A stretch of DNA of 64,000 bases from Clostridia bacterium (lineage in GTDB: Bacteria > Bacillota > Limnochordia > DTU080 > RSA5): assembly GCA_002919235.1 (NCBI GenBank), contig PKEX01000011.1, positions 1 through 64,000 on the forward strand, in the 5' to 3' direction. The notes under the pieces are model-generated. The model had not been told where the DNA came from and searched no databases. It saw only the letters and a program-made list of their open reading frames with translations. The position numbers and the translations under genes are program-made. Numbering within the stretch: the stretch's first letter is position 1; every line of letters starts with the position of its first letter. Positions 1 to 8,578 of this stretch are shown one piece after another.

Positions 1-96
1 CGCCGTCGCGACCTCTTCTCCCGTCTCGACGTCCACCAGCACCGCACGCCCCGACAGCGTGCCAAAATCCACCCCGATGGTGTAGCGCTTGCTCAC
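1..96 (-). CDS. araB: Ribulokinase, N-terminal fragment (cut by window edge)
   Basis: Only the first 32 residues are present. They read [20 protein letters not shown] and continue [12 protein letters not shown]. The [10 protein letters not shown] phosphate-binding motif is typical of the ribulokinase branch of the FGGY sugar kinases; xylulokinases and gluconokinases usually have DIGTSS here. The start is a GTG at 96-94, preceded by a GGGAGGGAG ribosome-binding site. It lies downstream of, and on the same strand as, the DUF4432 gene, 34 bases away, so the two probably share a transcript. Ribulokinase phosphorylates L-ribulose (often also D-ribulose) with ATP, which makes a pentose or pentose-like substrate plausible for this locus. 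The family call is good; the exact substrate is inferred. Confidence 0.8.
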   Translation of the reverse strand, partial: MSKRYTIGVDFGTLSGRAVLVDVETGEEVATA

Positions 97-130
97 GGCT
101 GCTCCCTCCCTCGCAATCGGGCGCGGGGCC

Positions 131-1240
131 CTAAGCGCCCTCCTGCTCGACCCGGCGGAAGGCGGCCTCCGCCTCGGCGCCGGTGAGCACGGTGACCTCC
201 AGGTGGTACCGGCGGCTTTCGCCGGGCGCGAGCACCGGCACCCGCCCGGCTTTCCGCTCCGCGACGCGCCCGTCGACGAAGCTGGTCCCCGGCTCCACCC
301 CCAGCACGTAAAGCCCCTCGCCCAGCATCTTCCACTCCACCAGCCTGGGCATGGTCTCGGCGTCAAACTCGATCAAGACGGCCAGGCCCTCCCCGAGATT
401 CGGGTTGTAGACGCAGGCCCGCCCGACGCCGTCCTCGTCCGCTTTCACGTCGTGGTAAAACACTTGCTCCTGAAAGCCCGGGACCGGGCCCGACATGAAC
501 AGCTCCTGGCCCAGGCCCTTCTCGGCTTCCCCGTCGCGGGGGCGGGTCGCCTTCCGGGTGACGGCAAGGCGGGTCCCCTCGTCCAGGAGCGGGTAGCCGA
601 AGTTCATGTGATAAAGCAGCATATGCTCGGTGGGACTGAACCCCTCGTTGACCACCTGGTCGTCCAGGATAAACCCGGGCTGCCAGAGCGACGTCCGGAT
701 CCGGCGGGAGAGCTTCACGTTGGGCCCGAACACCGTCGATTCCCGGATCTCCCCCCGCACCTCGATCGCGAACGTCTCGCCCACCCAGGCTTCGTCCACT
801 TGCACCCGCATGGCCGGCAGGGCCGACGCGCGGCCGTGCAGGCCCAGGACTTCGTCCCCGTCCACTTCCGCCCGCCCGTAGTGGGTCAGGCCGCACGTGG
901 TCAGCAGCCCGCCCCCGAACACTCTGAGCCAGCCCGCGCCCTCGGGTTCGTAGTGGGCGGGATGCACCGTCCCGGCAGGGGAGATCCAGACCAGGGGGAT
1001 CCCCTTCCACGCCGCCCGGCCGATGTCCAGCGCCCGGTCGGCCAGGATCTCCAGCTCCAGCCCGGCGGCGTTGTACACCCGCATGGCCCGGACTCCCCGG
1101 CCCGGCCCGTCGCTCAAGACGTACTCCCGCACCCCGGCCAGCTGCTGCATGCTCCCCACCCGGCGCAGGAGCTCCCGGGCGTTGACCCCGGGCCCGTACG
1201 AGGGGTTTCGAGTCGTCTCTTCATTAAATGGACCGCTCAC
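131..1240 (-). CDS. DUF4432 family protein (aldose 1-epimerase-like)
   Basis: A 369-residue protein of the galactose-mutarotase-like beta-sandwich superfamily, DUF4432 branch. Telling stretches are the N-terminal [15 protein letters not shown] followed by a long beta-rich body with [28 protein letters not shown] and [15 protein letters not shown]. Members sit in sugar and sugar-acid catabolic clusters and probably interconvert anomers or bind a sugar intermediate; no reaction is firmly established for most. I place the start at GTG 1240, nine bases after GGAGGG; the reading frame stays open further upstream to 1387 but without a better site. It is read with araB and is divergent from the ABC transporter operon, with two probable LacI operators between them. 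Confidence 0.8.
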   Translation of the reverse strand: MSGPFNEETTRNPSYGPGVNARELLRRVGSMQQLAGVREYVLSDGPGRGVRAMRVYNAAGLELEILADRALDIGRAAWKGIPLVWISPAGTVHPAHYEPEGAGWLRVFGGGLLTTCGLTHYGRAEVDGDEVLGLHGRASALPAMRVQVDEAWVGETFAIEVRGEIRESTVFGPNVKLSRRIRTSLWQPGFILDDQVVNEGFSPTEHMLLYHMNFGYPLLDEGTRLAVTRKATRPRDGEAEKGLGQELFMSGPVPGFQEQVFYHDVKADEDGVGRACVYNPNLGEGLAVLIEFDAETMPRLVEWKMLGEGLYVLGVEPGTSFVDGRVAERKAGRVPVLAPGESRRYHLEVTVLTGAEAEAAFRRVEQEGA

Positions 1241-1364
1241 GCGACCAGTCCCTCCTCTCAGTGTGAGCCCACCTCGCCGAGAAGCCGCCGCGGGTCGTCC
1301 AGAGGCCCGCGATGCGCTCCCCGGTCCCCTTTCGAGACCGAGGCCCCCTTCCCCTGCCTGCCTT

Positions 1365-1378
1365 AGGGATCGTTCCCA
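1365..1378. promoter_or_regulatory. Probable LacI-family operator, imperfect (site A)
   Basis: The 12-base core is GGGATCGTTCCC, an imperfect version of the GGGAACGTTCCC palindrome seen at 4231-4242. The right half TTCCCA matches exactly, and the left half has one change. It lies in the predicted 5' leader of the DUF4432-araB transcript. Its assignment rests on similarity to the other two sites. Confidence 0.45.
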
Positions 1379-1443
1379 CAAACGCAAATAAATCCTTTAT
1401 TCCCTTCTTGAAGGACATTATAAAACCGGGTCGAAGAGTAGAG

Positions 1444-1457
1444 TGGGAACATTCCCA
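1444..1457. promoter_or_regulatory. Probable LacI-family operator (site B)
   Basis: TGGGAACATTCCCA has perfect six-base arms, TGGGAA and TTCCCA, around a CA centre. It fits the LacI-family pattern TGnnAACGTTnnCA except for the centre. It sits just downstream of the plus-strand minus-10-like TATAAA and over the minus-35 region of the opposite promoter, so binding could block both directions. The LacI regulator encoded at 6706-7713 is the obvious candidate binder; this is inference. Confidence 0.6.
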
Positions 1458-1655
1458 TCCCGGAGCCCGCCGAAGGGCTTCGAAGCGAAAAACCCCAGCA
1501 AAGGAGGGCGATCCCCCGGGCGAACCGGTCCGCTTCGCGGCGCAGCGCCGGCTCCCGGCCGAGGAGCTTTCGCCGGGCGCATCGGTTCACAAGGCAGACA
1601 CGCGCGACGTGAACTCCGACGGGTACCTCTTTAGAAGATCGAAGGGTGAGTTCCT

Positions 1656-3158
1656 ATGGAACACAGCAGCATCTTGCTGGAAGCGGAGGGAATTCAAAAG
1701 CGCTTCGGGGGCATCGTCGCCCTGGACGGGGTGAACTTCGCCGTGCGCTCCGGAGAGGTCCACGGCCTGGTGGGCGAGAACGGCGCGGGCAAGAGCACCT
1801 TGATGAAAATCCTCTCGGGGACGTACCGTCACGACGAGGGCGTCATCCGCGTCCGGGGCGAAGAAGTGGTGCTCGGCACCCCGGCGAGGGCTCTGGCCCA
1901 CGGGATTGCCCTGGTCCCGCAGGAGCTCGATCTCCTTCCCCACCTCAGCGTGATGGAAAACATCTGGTTTGGGCGGTACACGAGAAGGCCCGGCTGGAGG
2001 ATCGACTGGAACGACCTCCGGGAGCGGACCCGGTCGCTCCTTTCGCGGCTGGGATCCAACGTGTCGCCCGACGACACGGTGGCGGCGCTCTCGGTGGCCG
2101 ACCGGCAGATGGTCGCCATCGCCCGGGGCCTGTCCCACAACGCCCAAGTGCTGCTCCTGGACGAGCCCACCTCCACCCTGACTCCCCGGGAGGTCGAGCG
2201 GCTCATCCGCATCGTCAAGGGCCTCAAGGCCGAAGGGGTGGGCGTCGTCTTCATCAGCCACCACCTTCCCGAAGTGATGGAGCTTTGCGACCGCATCACG
2301 GTCCTCAGGGACGGCCGGTACGTGGGGACCTATGACCGCGCCGCCGTGACGGCCGAAGACGTGGTCCAGATGATGGTGGGAGACAAAGCCGGGGCTCTCT
2401 ACGTGAAAGAGGAGAGCACCGTGGGCGAGCCGGTCCTCATCGCCCGCGACATCAGCTCCCCGGGCAAGCTCCACTCCATCTCCCTCACCGTGCGGCGGGG
2501 GGAGATCGTCGGCATCGCGGGGCTGGTGGGCGCCGGCCGGTCCGAGCTGGCTCACGCCCTTTTTGGCAACCTGCCCCGCACCTCGGGGAGCATTTCGGTC
2601 AACGGGGCGGAAGTCCGGATCCGCTCGCCCCGGGATGCCATCCGGGCCGGCATCGCCCTGCTCCCCGAAGACCGGCAGCACCAGGGCCTGCTCACGCGCA
2701 TGACCATCCGGGAAAACACCACGTTGGCCGCCCTCCAGCAGTTCGTGCGGCGCTGCCGCATCGACCGCCGCAAGGAGACGGAGGCTTCCCGGGTCCAGAT
2801 CGACCGCTTGGCCGTCAAGGCCACCGGCCCGGAACAGCGGGTGAGGAACCTGAGCGGCGGCAACCAGCAAAAGGTGGTCCTCGGCAAGTGGCTCCTCACC
2901 GACCCGGTCCTCCTCATCCTGGACGAGCCTACCCGGGGCATCGACGTAGGGGCCAAAGCCCAGATCCACCGGCTCATCAGCGAGCTGGCCCGGGCCGGCA
3001 TGGGGATCCTCTTGATCTCGTCCGACCTGCCCGAGGTCCTCGGCCTCAGCGACCGCGTCCTGGTGATGTACCGCGGGCGCATCGCGGCGGAGTTTGACCG
3101 GCGCGAGGCCACCGCCGAAAAGATCATGCTGGCTGCAACAGGAGGAGATCGCGCATGA
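1656..3158 (+). CDS. Sugar ABC transporter ATP-binding protein (RbsA/AraG/XylG type)
   Basis: A 500-residue tandem ATPase that energises import of a monosaccharide at the inner face of the membrane. The first half has Walker A GENGAGKS at residues 40-47, a degenerate signature (LSVADRQ, near 145) and Walker B LLLDEPTS near 166-173. The second half has the usual degenerate Walker A (VGAGRSE near 291), a canonical LSGGNQQ signature at 399-405 and LDEPTRGID at 422-430. Length and layout match the CUT2 class of carbohydrate transporters (ribose, xylose, arabinose, galactose). The ATG follows a GGGTGAG site. The stop overlaps the permease start by four bases (ATGA), so the two are translationally coupled. 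The substrate cannot be read from this subunit. Confidence 0.93.
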   Translation: MEHSSILLEAEGIQKRFGGIVALDGVNFAVRSGEVHGLVGENGAGKSTLMKILSGTYRHDEGVIRVRGEEVVLGTPARALAHGIALVPQELDLLPHLSVMENIWFGRYTRRPGWRIDWNDLRERTRSLLSRLGSNVSPDDTVAALSVADRQMVAIARGLSHNAQVLLLDEPTSTLTPREVERLIRIVKGLKAEGVGVVFISHHLPEVMELCDRITVLRDGRYVGTYDRAAVTAEDVVQMMVGDKAGALYVKEESTVGEPVLIARDISSPGKLHSISLTVRRGEIVGIAGLVGAGRSELAHALFGNLPRTSGSISVNGAEVRIRSPRDAIRAGIALLPEDRQHQGLLTRMTIRENTTLAALQQFVRRCRIDRRKETEASRVQIDRLAVKATGPEQRVRNLSGGNQQKVVLGKWLLTDPVLLILDEPTRGIDVGAKAQIHRLISELARAGMGILLISSDLPEVLGLSDRVLVMYRGRIAAEFDRREATAEKIMLAATGGDRA

Positions 3159-4141
3159 GCTCCAACCTTGAACGATCCGCTTCGCCGGGGATCCGGCGCC
3201 TGACCTCCGTGAGAGAAGTGGGACCGCTGCTGGGTCTCATCGCCCTCTGCGCGCTGGTCAGCATCTTGAGCCCGGTGTTTCTCACCACCAGCAACCTCAT
3301 GAACGTGCTGGTGCAGGCGGCGGTGGCTTCGATCCTGGCCGCCGGCGTCAACTTCGCCATCCTCACCGGCGGCATCGACCTTTCCGTCGGCTCCCTGCTG
3401 GGCCTCATCGGCGTGCTGATCGCGGCGGTGTTCAAGTCCACCGGGAGCGTCTTTCTGGCCGTGGCCACGGGCTTGGTGCTCGGCTTTGCCCTCGGGCTCC
3501 TCAACGGCTCCATGGTGACGGTGGGGCGGATCCCGTCCTTCATCGCCACCTTGGGCACCATGTCCATCGCCCGGGGCCTGGCGTTCGTCTTCACGCAGGG
3601 GCGGCCCATCAGCTCCTTCCCCGACAGCTTCCGGGCCCTGGGCGCCGGGGAGCTGGGCGGGATCCCCATCCCGGTCATCGTGGTGTTGGTGGTTTACGCC
3701 GCGGCCCACTACGTGCTTACCCAGACGCCCTTCGGGCGGGCGATCTACGCCATCGGCAGCAACGAAGAGGCGGCCCGGCTCTCCGGCGTGAACGTGGGCT
3801 GGTACAAGACCGCCGCCTTCGGCGTCAGCGGGCTCCTCGCGGGCCTGGCCGCCATCATGTTCACCGGCCGGATCAACTCCGCCCACCCGCTGGCAGGGCA
3901 GGGGTATGAGCTGGACGCCATCGCCGCGGTGGTCATCGGCGGCACCAGCCTTTCCGGCGGCGAGGGCCGCATCTTGGGCACGCTCATCGGCGCCCTCATC
4001 ATGGGGGTCATCCGCAACGGCCTCAACCTGCTCATGGTCGACTCCTACTGGCAGCAAGTGATCATCGGCGCCGTCATCGTGGTCGCCGTGCTGATCGACC
4101 GGCGGGGCCGGGCTGCCGAGGGCGCCGCTGTCGTGAAGTAA
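3155..4141 (+). CDS. Sugar ABC transporter permease (RbsC type)
   Basis: A 328-residue integral membrane protein of the BPD_transp_2 family, with eight to ten hydrophobic segments. Diagnostic stretches are [18 protein letters not shown] near residue 70 and the cytoplasmic loop ALYAIG-like segment [19 protein letters not shown] near 195, which contacts the ATPase in CUT2 transporters. It starts at an ATG that overlaps the ATPase stop and has GGAGGAG just upstream inside the ATPase gene. Together with the ATPase it forms the membrane channel. The usual third gene, the binding protein, follows only after a 177-base gap holding an operator, so expression of that gene may be set separately. Confidence 0.93.
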   Translation: MSSNLERSASPGIRRLTSVREVGPLLGLIALCALVSILSPVFLTTSNLMNVLVQAAVASILAAGVNFAILTGGIDLSVGSLLGLIGVLIAAVFKSTGSVFLAVATGLVLGFALGLLNGSMVTVGRIPSFIATLGTMSIARGLAFVFTQGRPISSFPDSFRALGAGELGGIPIPVIVVLVVYAAAHYVLTQTPFGRAIYAIGSNEEAARLSGVNVGWYKTAAFGVSGLLAGLAAIMFTGRINSAHPLAGQGYELDAIAAVVIGGTSLSGGEGRILGTLIGALIMGVIRNGLNLLMVDSYWQQVIIGAVIVVAVLIDRRGRAAEGAAVVK

Positions 4142-4229
4142 AGGGCCTCCTCCGCGAGGTCCCGGACCTGGAGAGGGGGTGAGGGTCTGCACCATTGGGC
4201 GTGACGTGGGAGGGAGGGATCGTTTCGCT

Positions 4230-4243
4230 TGGGAACGTTCCCA
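4230..4243. promoter_or_regulatory. Probable LacI-family operator, perfect palindrome (site C)
   Basis: TGGGAACGTTCCCA is a perfect 14-base palindrome with the central CG typical of LacI-family sites (pattern TGnnAACGTTnnCA). It lies between the permease and the binding-protein gene, about 75 bases before the latter's start. This suggests an internal promoter or roadblock for the binding protein under the same repressor as sites A and B. A partial related half-site, GGGATCGTTTCG, sits at 4217-4228. Confidence 0.7.
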
Positions 4244-4318
4244 CACATTCCGGCGTTGTGGTGTGTGCTGCGGAGATGGATGTGCTGACGACCCACTCTT
4301 TAAGGAGGATCTGACCTC

Positions 4319-5224
4319 ATGCGAAACAAGGTCCTGCTGATCGCCGCGATGCTGGTGCTCGCCCTGAGCGCCGCCGTCTCGGCGCAGACCTATCACTTCG
4401 GCTACGTCGTGCAAGACCTGGGCAACCAGTTCTGGCTCACCATGTCCCACGGTGTCCAGGACCGGGCGGCCGAGCTGGGCCACAGGGTGACCGTCCTCGA
4501 CGCCCGGACCGACCCCAACCGGCAGCTGGCCAACGTGGAAGACCTGATCCAAAGGGGCATCGACGCCCTGCTGCTGTCGCCCTGGGACGCGCCGTCGGGC
4601 GGCACTGCCACTGAGGCGGCCAACAAGGCGGGCATCCCGGTGTTCGTCCTGGACATCGGCGTCAGCAGCGGCAAGTACGAGACCCTGATCGTCTCCGACA
4701 ACTACGCGGGCGGCGTCATCGCGGCCGAGTACATGGCCCAGCTCCTGGGCGGCCGGGGCGACGTGGCCATCATCCAGTGCCAGCTGGGCTACGAGATCGT
4801 CTCCCTGCGGGAGCAGGGCTTTGAGGACCGCGCCACCGAGCTGGGCCTGCGGGTGGTGGCCAAGCAGCCGGCCGACTCGCAGCGGGCTCTGGGCATGACG
4901 GTGATGCAGAACATCCTCCAGGCCCGGCCCAACCTCAGGGGCGTCTTCTCGTGCAACGACGAGATGGCGCTGGGCGCGATCGAGGCGATCCGGGCTGCGG
5001 GCAAGCAGAATGACATCGTGGTCATCGGCTTCGACGCTATCCCCGACGCCCTGGATGCCATCGAAGACGGCCGCATGACGGCCACGGTGGCCCAGAGGCC
5101 TTATGAGATCGGCCGGATGGGCGTCGACGCCGCGGTGGCTTACCTGAAGGGCGAAAAGCTGGAGTCCACCACCTACATCCCTGTCGAGCTGGTGACCAAG
5201 GAGAACCTGGCCGACTTCCGGTAA
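4319..5224 (+). CDS. Sugar ABC transporter substrate-binding protein (RbsB type)
   Basis: A 301-residue secreted binding protein. Residues 1-22 form a signal peptide ([20 protein letters not shown] then SAQ), cleaved before QTYHFGYV; no lipobox cysteine is visible, which is unusual for a Gram-positive binding protein and raises the question of how it is retained. The mature part is a Peripla_BP_4 fold, with [18 protein letters not shown] and [11 protein letters not shown] in lobe one and [21 protein letters not shown] and [15 protein letters not shown] in lobe two. A strong AAGGAGG site precedes the ATG. The gene is followed by a 13-bp stem-loop. Confidence 0.92.
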   Translation: MRNKVLLIAAMLVLALSAAVSAQTYHFGYVVQDLGNQFWLTMSHGVQDRAAELGHRVTVLDARTDPNRQLANVEDLIQRGIDALLLSPWDAPSGGTATEAANKAGIPVFVLDIGVSSGKYETLIVSDNYAGGVIAAEYMAQLLGGRGDVAIIQCQLGYEIVSLREQGFEDRATELGLRVVAKQPADSQRALGMTVMQNILQARPNLRGVFSCNDEMALGAIEAIRAAGKQNDIVVIGFDAIPDALDAIEDGRMTATVAQRPYEIGRMGVDAAVAYLKGEKLESTTYIPVELVTKENLADFR

Positions 5225-5248
5225 GCGGTGCGTCTCCGGCATGAAAAT

Positions 5249-5281
5249 GCGGCGCGAGGCGGGCCCATCGCCTCGCGCCGC
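5249..5281 (+). terminator. Strong GC stem-loop without U-tract (mRNA stabiliser or attenuator)
   Basis: A perfect 13-bp inverted repeat, GCGGCGCGAGGCG at 5249-5261 and its complement at 5269-5281, encloses a seven-base loop. No run of T follows, so it is unlikely to be an efficient intrinsic terminator. Between a binding-protein gene and the next gene such stems often protect the upstream mRNA and lower downstream expression; that role is inferred. Confidence 0.6.
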
Positions 5282-5334
5282 GCCCACCCCCCCGGCGGGC
5301 ATGCCGAGGTGTCAGGCAAGAAAGGGATGATACC

Positions 5335-6555
5335 ATGAGTTCTTCACTGGTGAAGCGTCTCCTGGAGCGGGACGGGGGCATCCTCCGGCTGGCCCCGGCG
5401 TGGGTCCCCCGCACGTTCACCAACCCCGGCGGGCGCCTGAAGCTGGCCCGGCAAGATCTCTACGCCTTTGGGCTGGAGCGAGGCGGCATCTGCGAGCGGT
5501 GGCTCGCCTCCACCACCAAGGCGGACAACGGTCCCGGCACCACGCCCGACGAGGGGCTCAGCTACATCGTGGACTTCGAGTCGGGCGAGCGGTACCTGCT
5601 CAAGGACGCCATCGAGGAGATGGGCGACCGGCTCCTGGGCGCCGAGGTCATGGCCGAGCACGGCGGATGGCAGGTGCTCTGCAAGTTCTTCGACAACGAA
5701 GGGCCCCTGCCGCACCACCTCCACCCCAGCGACGAGCAGATGGCGCCCCTGGGCAAGCAAGGAAAGCCCGAGGCGTACTACTTCCCGCCGCAGCTCAACG
5801 TCATCCAGCACCGCGCGCCTTACACCTACTTCGGCCTCAACCCGGACACCACCAAGGAGGACGTGATCCGCTGCCTTGAGCGCTGGCACCAGGGCGACAA
5901 CGGGATCCTGAGCCTCAGCCGCGCCTACAAGCTGGAGCCCGGCACGGGCTGGACCATCCCGCCCAGCATCCTCCACGCCCCCGGCTCGTTCGTCACCTAC
6001 GAGCCGCAGCGGGCCTCGGACGTCAACGTCATGTTCCAGTCGCTGGTGGGCGACAAGGCGATCCCGTGGGACTGGGTCATCAAGGACGTCGCGCCCGACA
6101 AGCGGCACGACCTCGCCGCCATCGTCGAGCTCATCGACTGGGAGGCCAACACGGCGCCCGACTTCAAGGAGCGCCACTTCACGCCGCCCGTCCCCGTCCG
6201 CGACGAGGAGGAGATGCGGGAGCTGGGCTACCGGGAAGTCTGGGTCTCGTACGGCTCCCCCTATTTCAGCGCCAAGGAGCTCACCGTCTTCCCGGGCCGC
6301 ACCGTCACCATCACCGATCCCGAAGCCTACGGCGTCATCGCGGTGCAGGGCTACGGCCGCTTCGGCCCGCTGGCCGTGAGCACCCCCACGCTCATCCGCT
6401 TCGGCCAGTGGACCGAAGACGAGTTCTTCGTCACCCGCGACGCCGCCCGGGCCGGGGTGACCGTCACCAACCTGAGCCAGACGGAGCCCCTGGTCCTCCT
6501 CAAGCACTTCGGGCCCGGAAACCCCGACGCGCCGGCCCGAAAGCAGGACAAGTGA
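5335..6555 (+). CDS. Cupin-type, mannose-6-phosphate-isomerase-like protein
   Basis: A 406-residue protein that resembles class I phosphomannose isomerases in its metal-binding parts. The segment LPHHLHPSDEQ, followed by GKQGKPEAYYF, near residues 122-146 parallels the Q-x-H-P-D-[DE]...GKTE-x-W metal-site region, and PPSILHAPGSF near 215 parallels the PAGTxHA stretch carrying the last metal histidine. A second beta-rich cupin-like half follows (GYREVWVSYGSPYFSAKELTV). Known family members interconvert aldoses and ketoses or their phosphates using zinc or iron. It sits between the transporter and the LacI regulator, so it probably isomerises the imported sugar or its phosphate. The ATG at 5335 has an AAGGGATGA site. 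The exact substrate is unknown. Confidence 0.65.
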   Translation: MSSSLVKRLLERDGGILRLAPAWVPRTFTNPGGRLKLARQDLYAFGLERGGICERWLASTTKADNGPGTTPDEGLSYIVDFESGERYLLKDAIEEMGDRLLGAEVMAEHGGWQVLCKFFDNEGPLPHHLHPSDEQMAPLGKQGKPEAYYFPPQLNVIQHRAPYTYFGLNPDTTKEDVIRCLERWHQGDNGILSLSRAYKLEPGTGWTIPPSILHAPGSFVTYEPQRASDVNVMFQSLVGDKAIPWDWVIKDVAPDKRHDLAAIVELIDWEANTAPDFKERHFTPPVPVRDEEEMRELGYREVWVSYGSPYFSAKELTVFPGRTVTITDPEAYGVIAVQGYGRFGPLAVSTPTLIRFGQWTEDEFFVTRDAARAGVTVTNLSQTEPLVLLKHFGPGNPDAPARKQDK

Positions 6556-6705
6556 GCGCAGCGCGGGGACACGGCCCGTGAGCCCGTCCCCGCGCGCCGC
6601 CGCCCCGCTCGCGAAGGATCTGCCTCTCCTTCGTCGAAGTTCGGGGCGGATTATTGTTAGCAGGCACATTTTGGTATTCCTTTCCGAAGGGACGCGGATC
6701 TCCCG

Positions 6706-7713
6706 TTGGCGACCATATGGGACGTAGCGCGCCTTGCGCAAGTGTCTAAGAGCACGGTTTCACGGGTTTTGAACGGCGATCCGAGGGTGGCGCCGGACAC
6801 GGCCAAGCGGGTCATGGAAGCCGCTCGCGTCCTCCGGTACCGCCCCAACCACCTGGCCCGCAGCCTGGTGAAGCGGCAGACGGACACCATCGGTCTGGTC
6901 ATCCCCGACCAGCGCAACCCCTTCTACGCGCAGGCCAGCTGGGCGGCGGAGAAGGAGGCGTACCGGCTGGGCTACTCGGTGATCGTCGGCAACACCGACA
7001 ACGACCCGGCGAAAGAGGCCAGCTACCTGCAGCTCTTGGACGCCCGGCAGGTGGACGGGATGCTGCTCATCGGAGGCGTGCGGGACGTCAGCACCGTGGT
7101 GGAGTACGTCGCCACGTCCTCCACGCCCGTGGTGCTGGTGGACCGGGACGCGGGGAACGTCCTCTCCCTCCCTTCGGTCACCCTGGACAACATCGCCGGG
7201 GGACGGGAGATGACTGAGTTTCTCTTGAGCCTGGGGCACCGCCGGATCGCCTTCGTCACGTCGGAGTACACCACGCCCGAACGAGACCGGCGGATCGGTT
7301 ACGAGAGAGCGCTGGAGGCGGCGGGCATCCCCGTGGACCCGGCGCTGATCGTCCGCATGACGGAGGACGACTGGAAAGAAGGGCGCCTTGAGCCCCTGGC
7401 CGCGCTCCTTGCGGGCCCCGACCGGCCCACGGCCGTCTTCGCATCCAACGACTTCAAGGCGCTGGCGGTGTACCGGCTGGCGCACCGCTTGGGGCTCACC
7501 ATCCCCGACGACCTCTCGGTGGTCGGGTACGACGACATCGAAGTGGCGGACCTGCTCTACCCGCCGCTCACCACCATGGCCCAGCCCATCGAAGAGATGG
7601 CCCGGACCGGCGTCCGGATCCTGATCCACCTCATCGAAGGCACCGAGCCGGAAGAGACCAAGGTGCGCTTCCGGGCGAGCCTGCGCGCCCGGGGCTCGGC
7701 GGCGGCGGTCTGA
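6706..7713 (+). CDS. LacI-family transcriptional regulator
   Basis: A 335-residue repressor. The N-terminal helix-turn-helix is clear (IWDVARLAQVSKSTVSRVLNG, residues 4-24) with the hinge-helix RYRPNHLARSL after it, then a periplasmic-binding-like sugar domain beginning TDTIGLVIPDQRNPFYAQ. The start is a TTG at 6706; nothing better lies upstream in frame. It follows the cupin gene by 150 bases. The TGGGAACGTTCCCA-like palindromes at 1365, 1444 and 4230 are its likely operators, because LacI-family sites share the TGnnAACGTTnnCA shape and this is the only such regulator in the window. No copy lies right before this gene, so it may not control itself directly. Confidence 0.93.
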   Translation: MATIWDVARLAQVSKSTVSRVLNGDPRVAPDTAKRVMEAARVLRYRPNHLARSLVKRQTDTIGLVIPDQRNPFYAQASWAAEKEAYRLGYSVIVGNTDNDPAKEASYLQLLDARQVDGMLLIGGVRDVSTVVEYVATSSTPVVLVDRDAGNVLSLPSVTLDNIAGGREMTEFLLSLGHRRIAFVTSEYTTPERDRRIGYERALEAAGIPVDPALIVRMTEDDWKEGRLEPLAALLAGPDRPTAVFASNDFKALAVYRLAHRLGLTIPDDLSVVGYDDIEVADLLYPPLTTMAQPIEEMARTGVRILIHLIEGTEPEETKVRFRASLRARGSAAAV

Positions 7714-7722
7714 CGTTTGGGT

Positions 7723-7728
7723 TATAAT
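7723..7728 (+). promoter_or_regulatory. Minus-10 element TATAAT before the HAD gene
   Basis: A consensus TATAAT stands 10 bases after the lacI stop and about 30 bases before the HAD gene start. The region 17 bases upstream is GC-rich without a recognisable minus-35 box, so this is a partial promoter at best. It suggests the HAD gene can be transcribed separately from lacI. Confidence 0.45.
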
Positions 7729-7759
7729 GGGGTGGGATCCGCAGACGGAGGTGACGCTG

Positions 7760-8419
7760 GTGCCGGCCGTGATCTTCGACATGGACGGCGTCCTGGTGGA
7801 CAGCAATCCCGCCCACTTCAAGGCGTGGCAGGATTTTGGCCAGCGCTACGGCATCGAGATCGACGAAGAGATCTACCACAAGTACATCAACGGCCGCAGG
7901 AACGACGAGTTTCTCGAAGAGCTGTACCCCGGCCGGTGGAGCGAAGAGGAGCGCCTGCGCATCTCCGCGGAGAAGGAGGCCTTCTTCCGCGAGCACTACG
8001 TCAAGGACGTGCTGCCGGTTCCCGGCGCGGTCGCGTTCGTGGAGAACCTGGCGCGGCTGGGCATCCCCCTGGCCCTGGCCACTTCCGCCCCCAAGGAAAA
8101 CGCAGAGCTCATCACCGGGCGGCTGGGCATCGCCCGCTGCTTCTCCGCCATGGTGACCGGCCACGAGGTGAAGGCGGCCAAGCCCGACCCCGCGATTTTC
8201 CTCGAAGCCGCGCGGCGGCTGGGCGTCCCGCCCTCCCAGTGCGTCGTCTTTGAAGACAGCCCCGCCGGCGTCGCCGCCGCCGTCCGGGCCGGCGCTCGCT
8301 GCGTGGCCCTGGCCACCAGCGTTCCGGCGGAAAAGCTGCTCGCCGAAGGCGCCCGCCTGGCGCTGGCCGACTTCGAAGGCGTCGACGCCGAGGCCCTGCT
8401 TGAGCAGGCGGCCCGCTGA
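7760..8419 (+). CDS. HAD-superfamily phosphatase / beta-phosphoglucomutase-like protein
   Basis: A 219-residue HAD subfamily IA enzyme. The nucleophile motif VIFDMDGVLVDS places the catalytic aspartates at residues 7 and 9; motif II is LATSAPKENAEL, motif III lysine is in VKAAKPDPAIF, and motif IV is VVFEDSPAGVAAA. The mid-section cap between residues 15 and 90 is the type found in beta-phosphoglucomutases and small sugar phosphatases. I choose GTG 7760 because GGAGGTG at 7747-7753 sits at the right distance; the frame opens earlier at 7727. Its position after the sugar operon suggests it handles a sugar phosphate, though such enzymes are hard to assign by sequence. Confidence 0.85.
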   Translation: MPAVIFDMDGVLVDSNPAHFKAWQDFGQRYGIEIDEEIYHKYINGRRNDEFLEELYPGRWSEEERLRISAEKEAFFREHYVKDVLPVPGAVAFVENLARLGIPLALATSAPKENAELITGRLGIARCFSAMVTGHEVKAAKPDPAIFLEAARRLGVPPSQCVVFEDSPAGVAAAVRAGARCVALATSVPAEKLLAEGARLALADFEGVDAEALLEQAAR

Positions 8420-8449
8420 TTGACAAGCCTCCTAGAACTTGCGTATAAT
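8420..8449 (+). promoter_or_regulatory. Sigma-A promoter of clpP
   Basis: TTGACA at 8420-8425 and TATAAT at 8444-8449, both perfect consensus, are separated by 18 bases. The minus-35 begins at the base right after the stop codon of the HAD gene. It drives clpP, with a leader of about 120 bases. Confidence 0.9.
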
Positions 8450-8463
8450 GGCATTGCCAGTTT

Positions 8464-8480
8464 GGTCAGGAAAGGTCAAA
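8464..8480 (+). promoter_or_regulatory. CtsR operator
   Basis: The sequence GGTCAGGAAAGGTCAAA is a direct heptad repeat: GGTCAgg, spacer AAA, then a perfect GGTCAAA. This matches the CtsR box (RGTCAAA-NAN-RGTCAAA) apart from two bases in the first heptad. It lies at about +8 to +24 relative to the clpP promoter, the usual place for CtsR repression of clp genes in Firmicutes. CtsR itself is not in the window. Confidence 0.8.
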
Positions 8481-8578
8481 CACATGGTTTGGGATTTGGC
8501 AGCCGCATACTCTTCTGTACGAGGAGGCTCCCGGCGCGAGACCCCCTCGTAGCGGGAACGAAGGGAGATCGGTCCACC

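Larger units (their letters stand above)
1241..1655. other. Divergent regulatory intergenic region of the sugar locus
   Basis: This 415-base stretch has no convincing gene. It separates the minus-strand DUF4432-araB transcript from the plus-strand ABC transporter. An AT-rich island at about 1380-1425 carries overlapping minus-10-like hexamers: TATAAT on the minus strand at 1423-1418 and TATAAA on the plus strand at 1419-1424. Neither has a strong minus-35 element, which suits activator-dependent or weak promoters. Two inverted repeats related to TGGGAACGTTCCCA flank this island, centred 79 bases apart. The rest, 1460-1640, is GC-rich leader with nothing I recognise. Confidence 0.6.
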
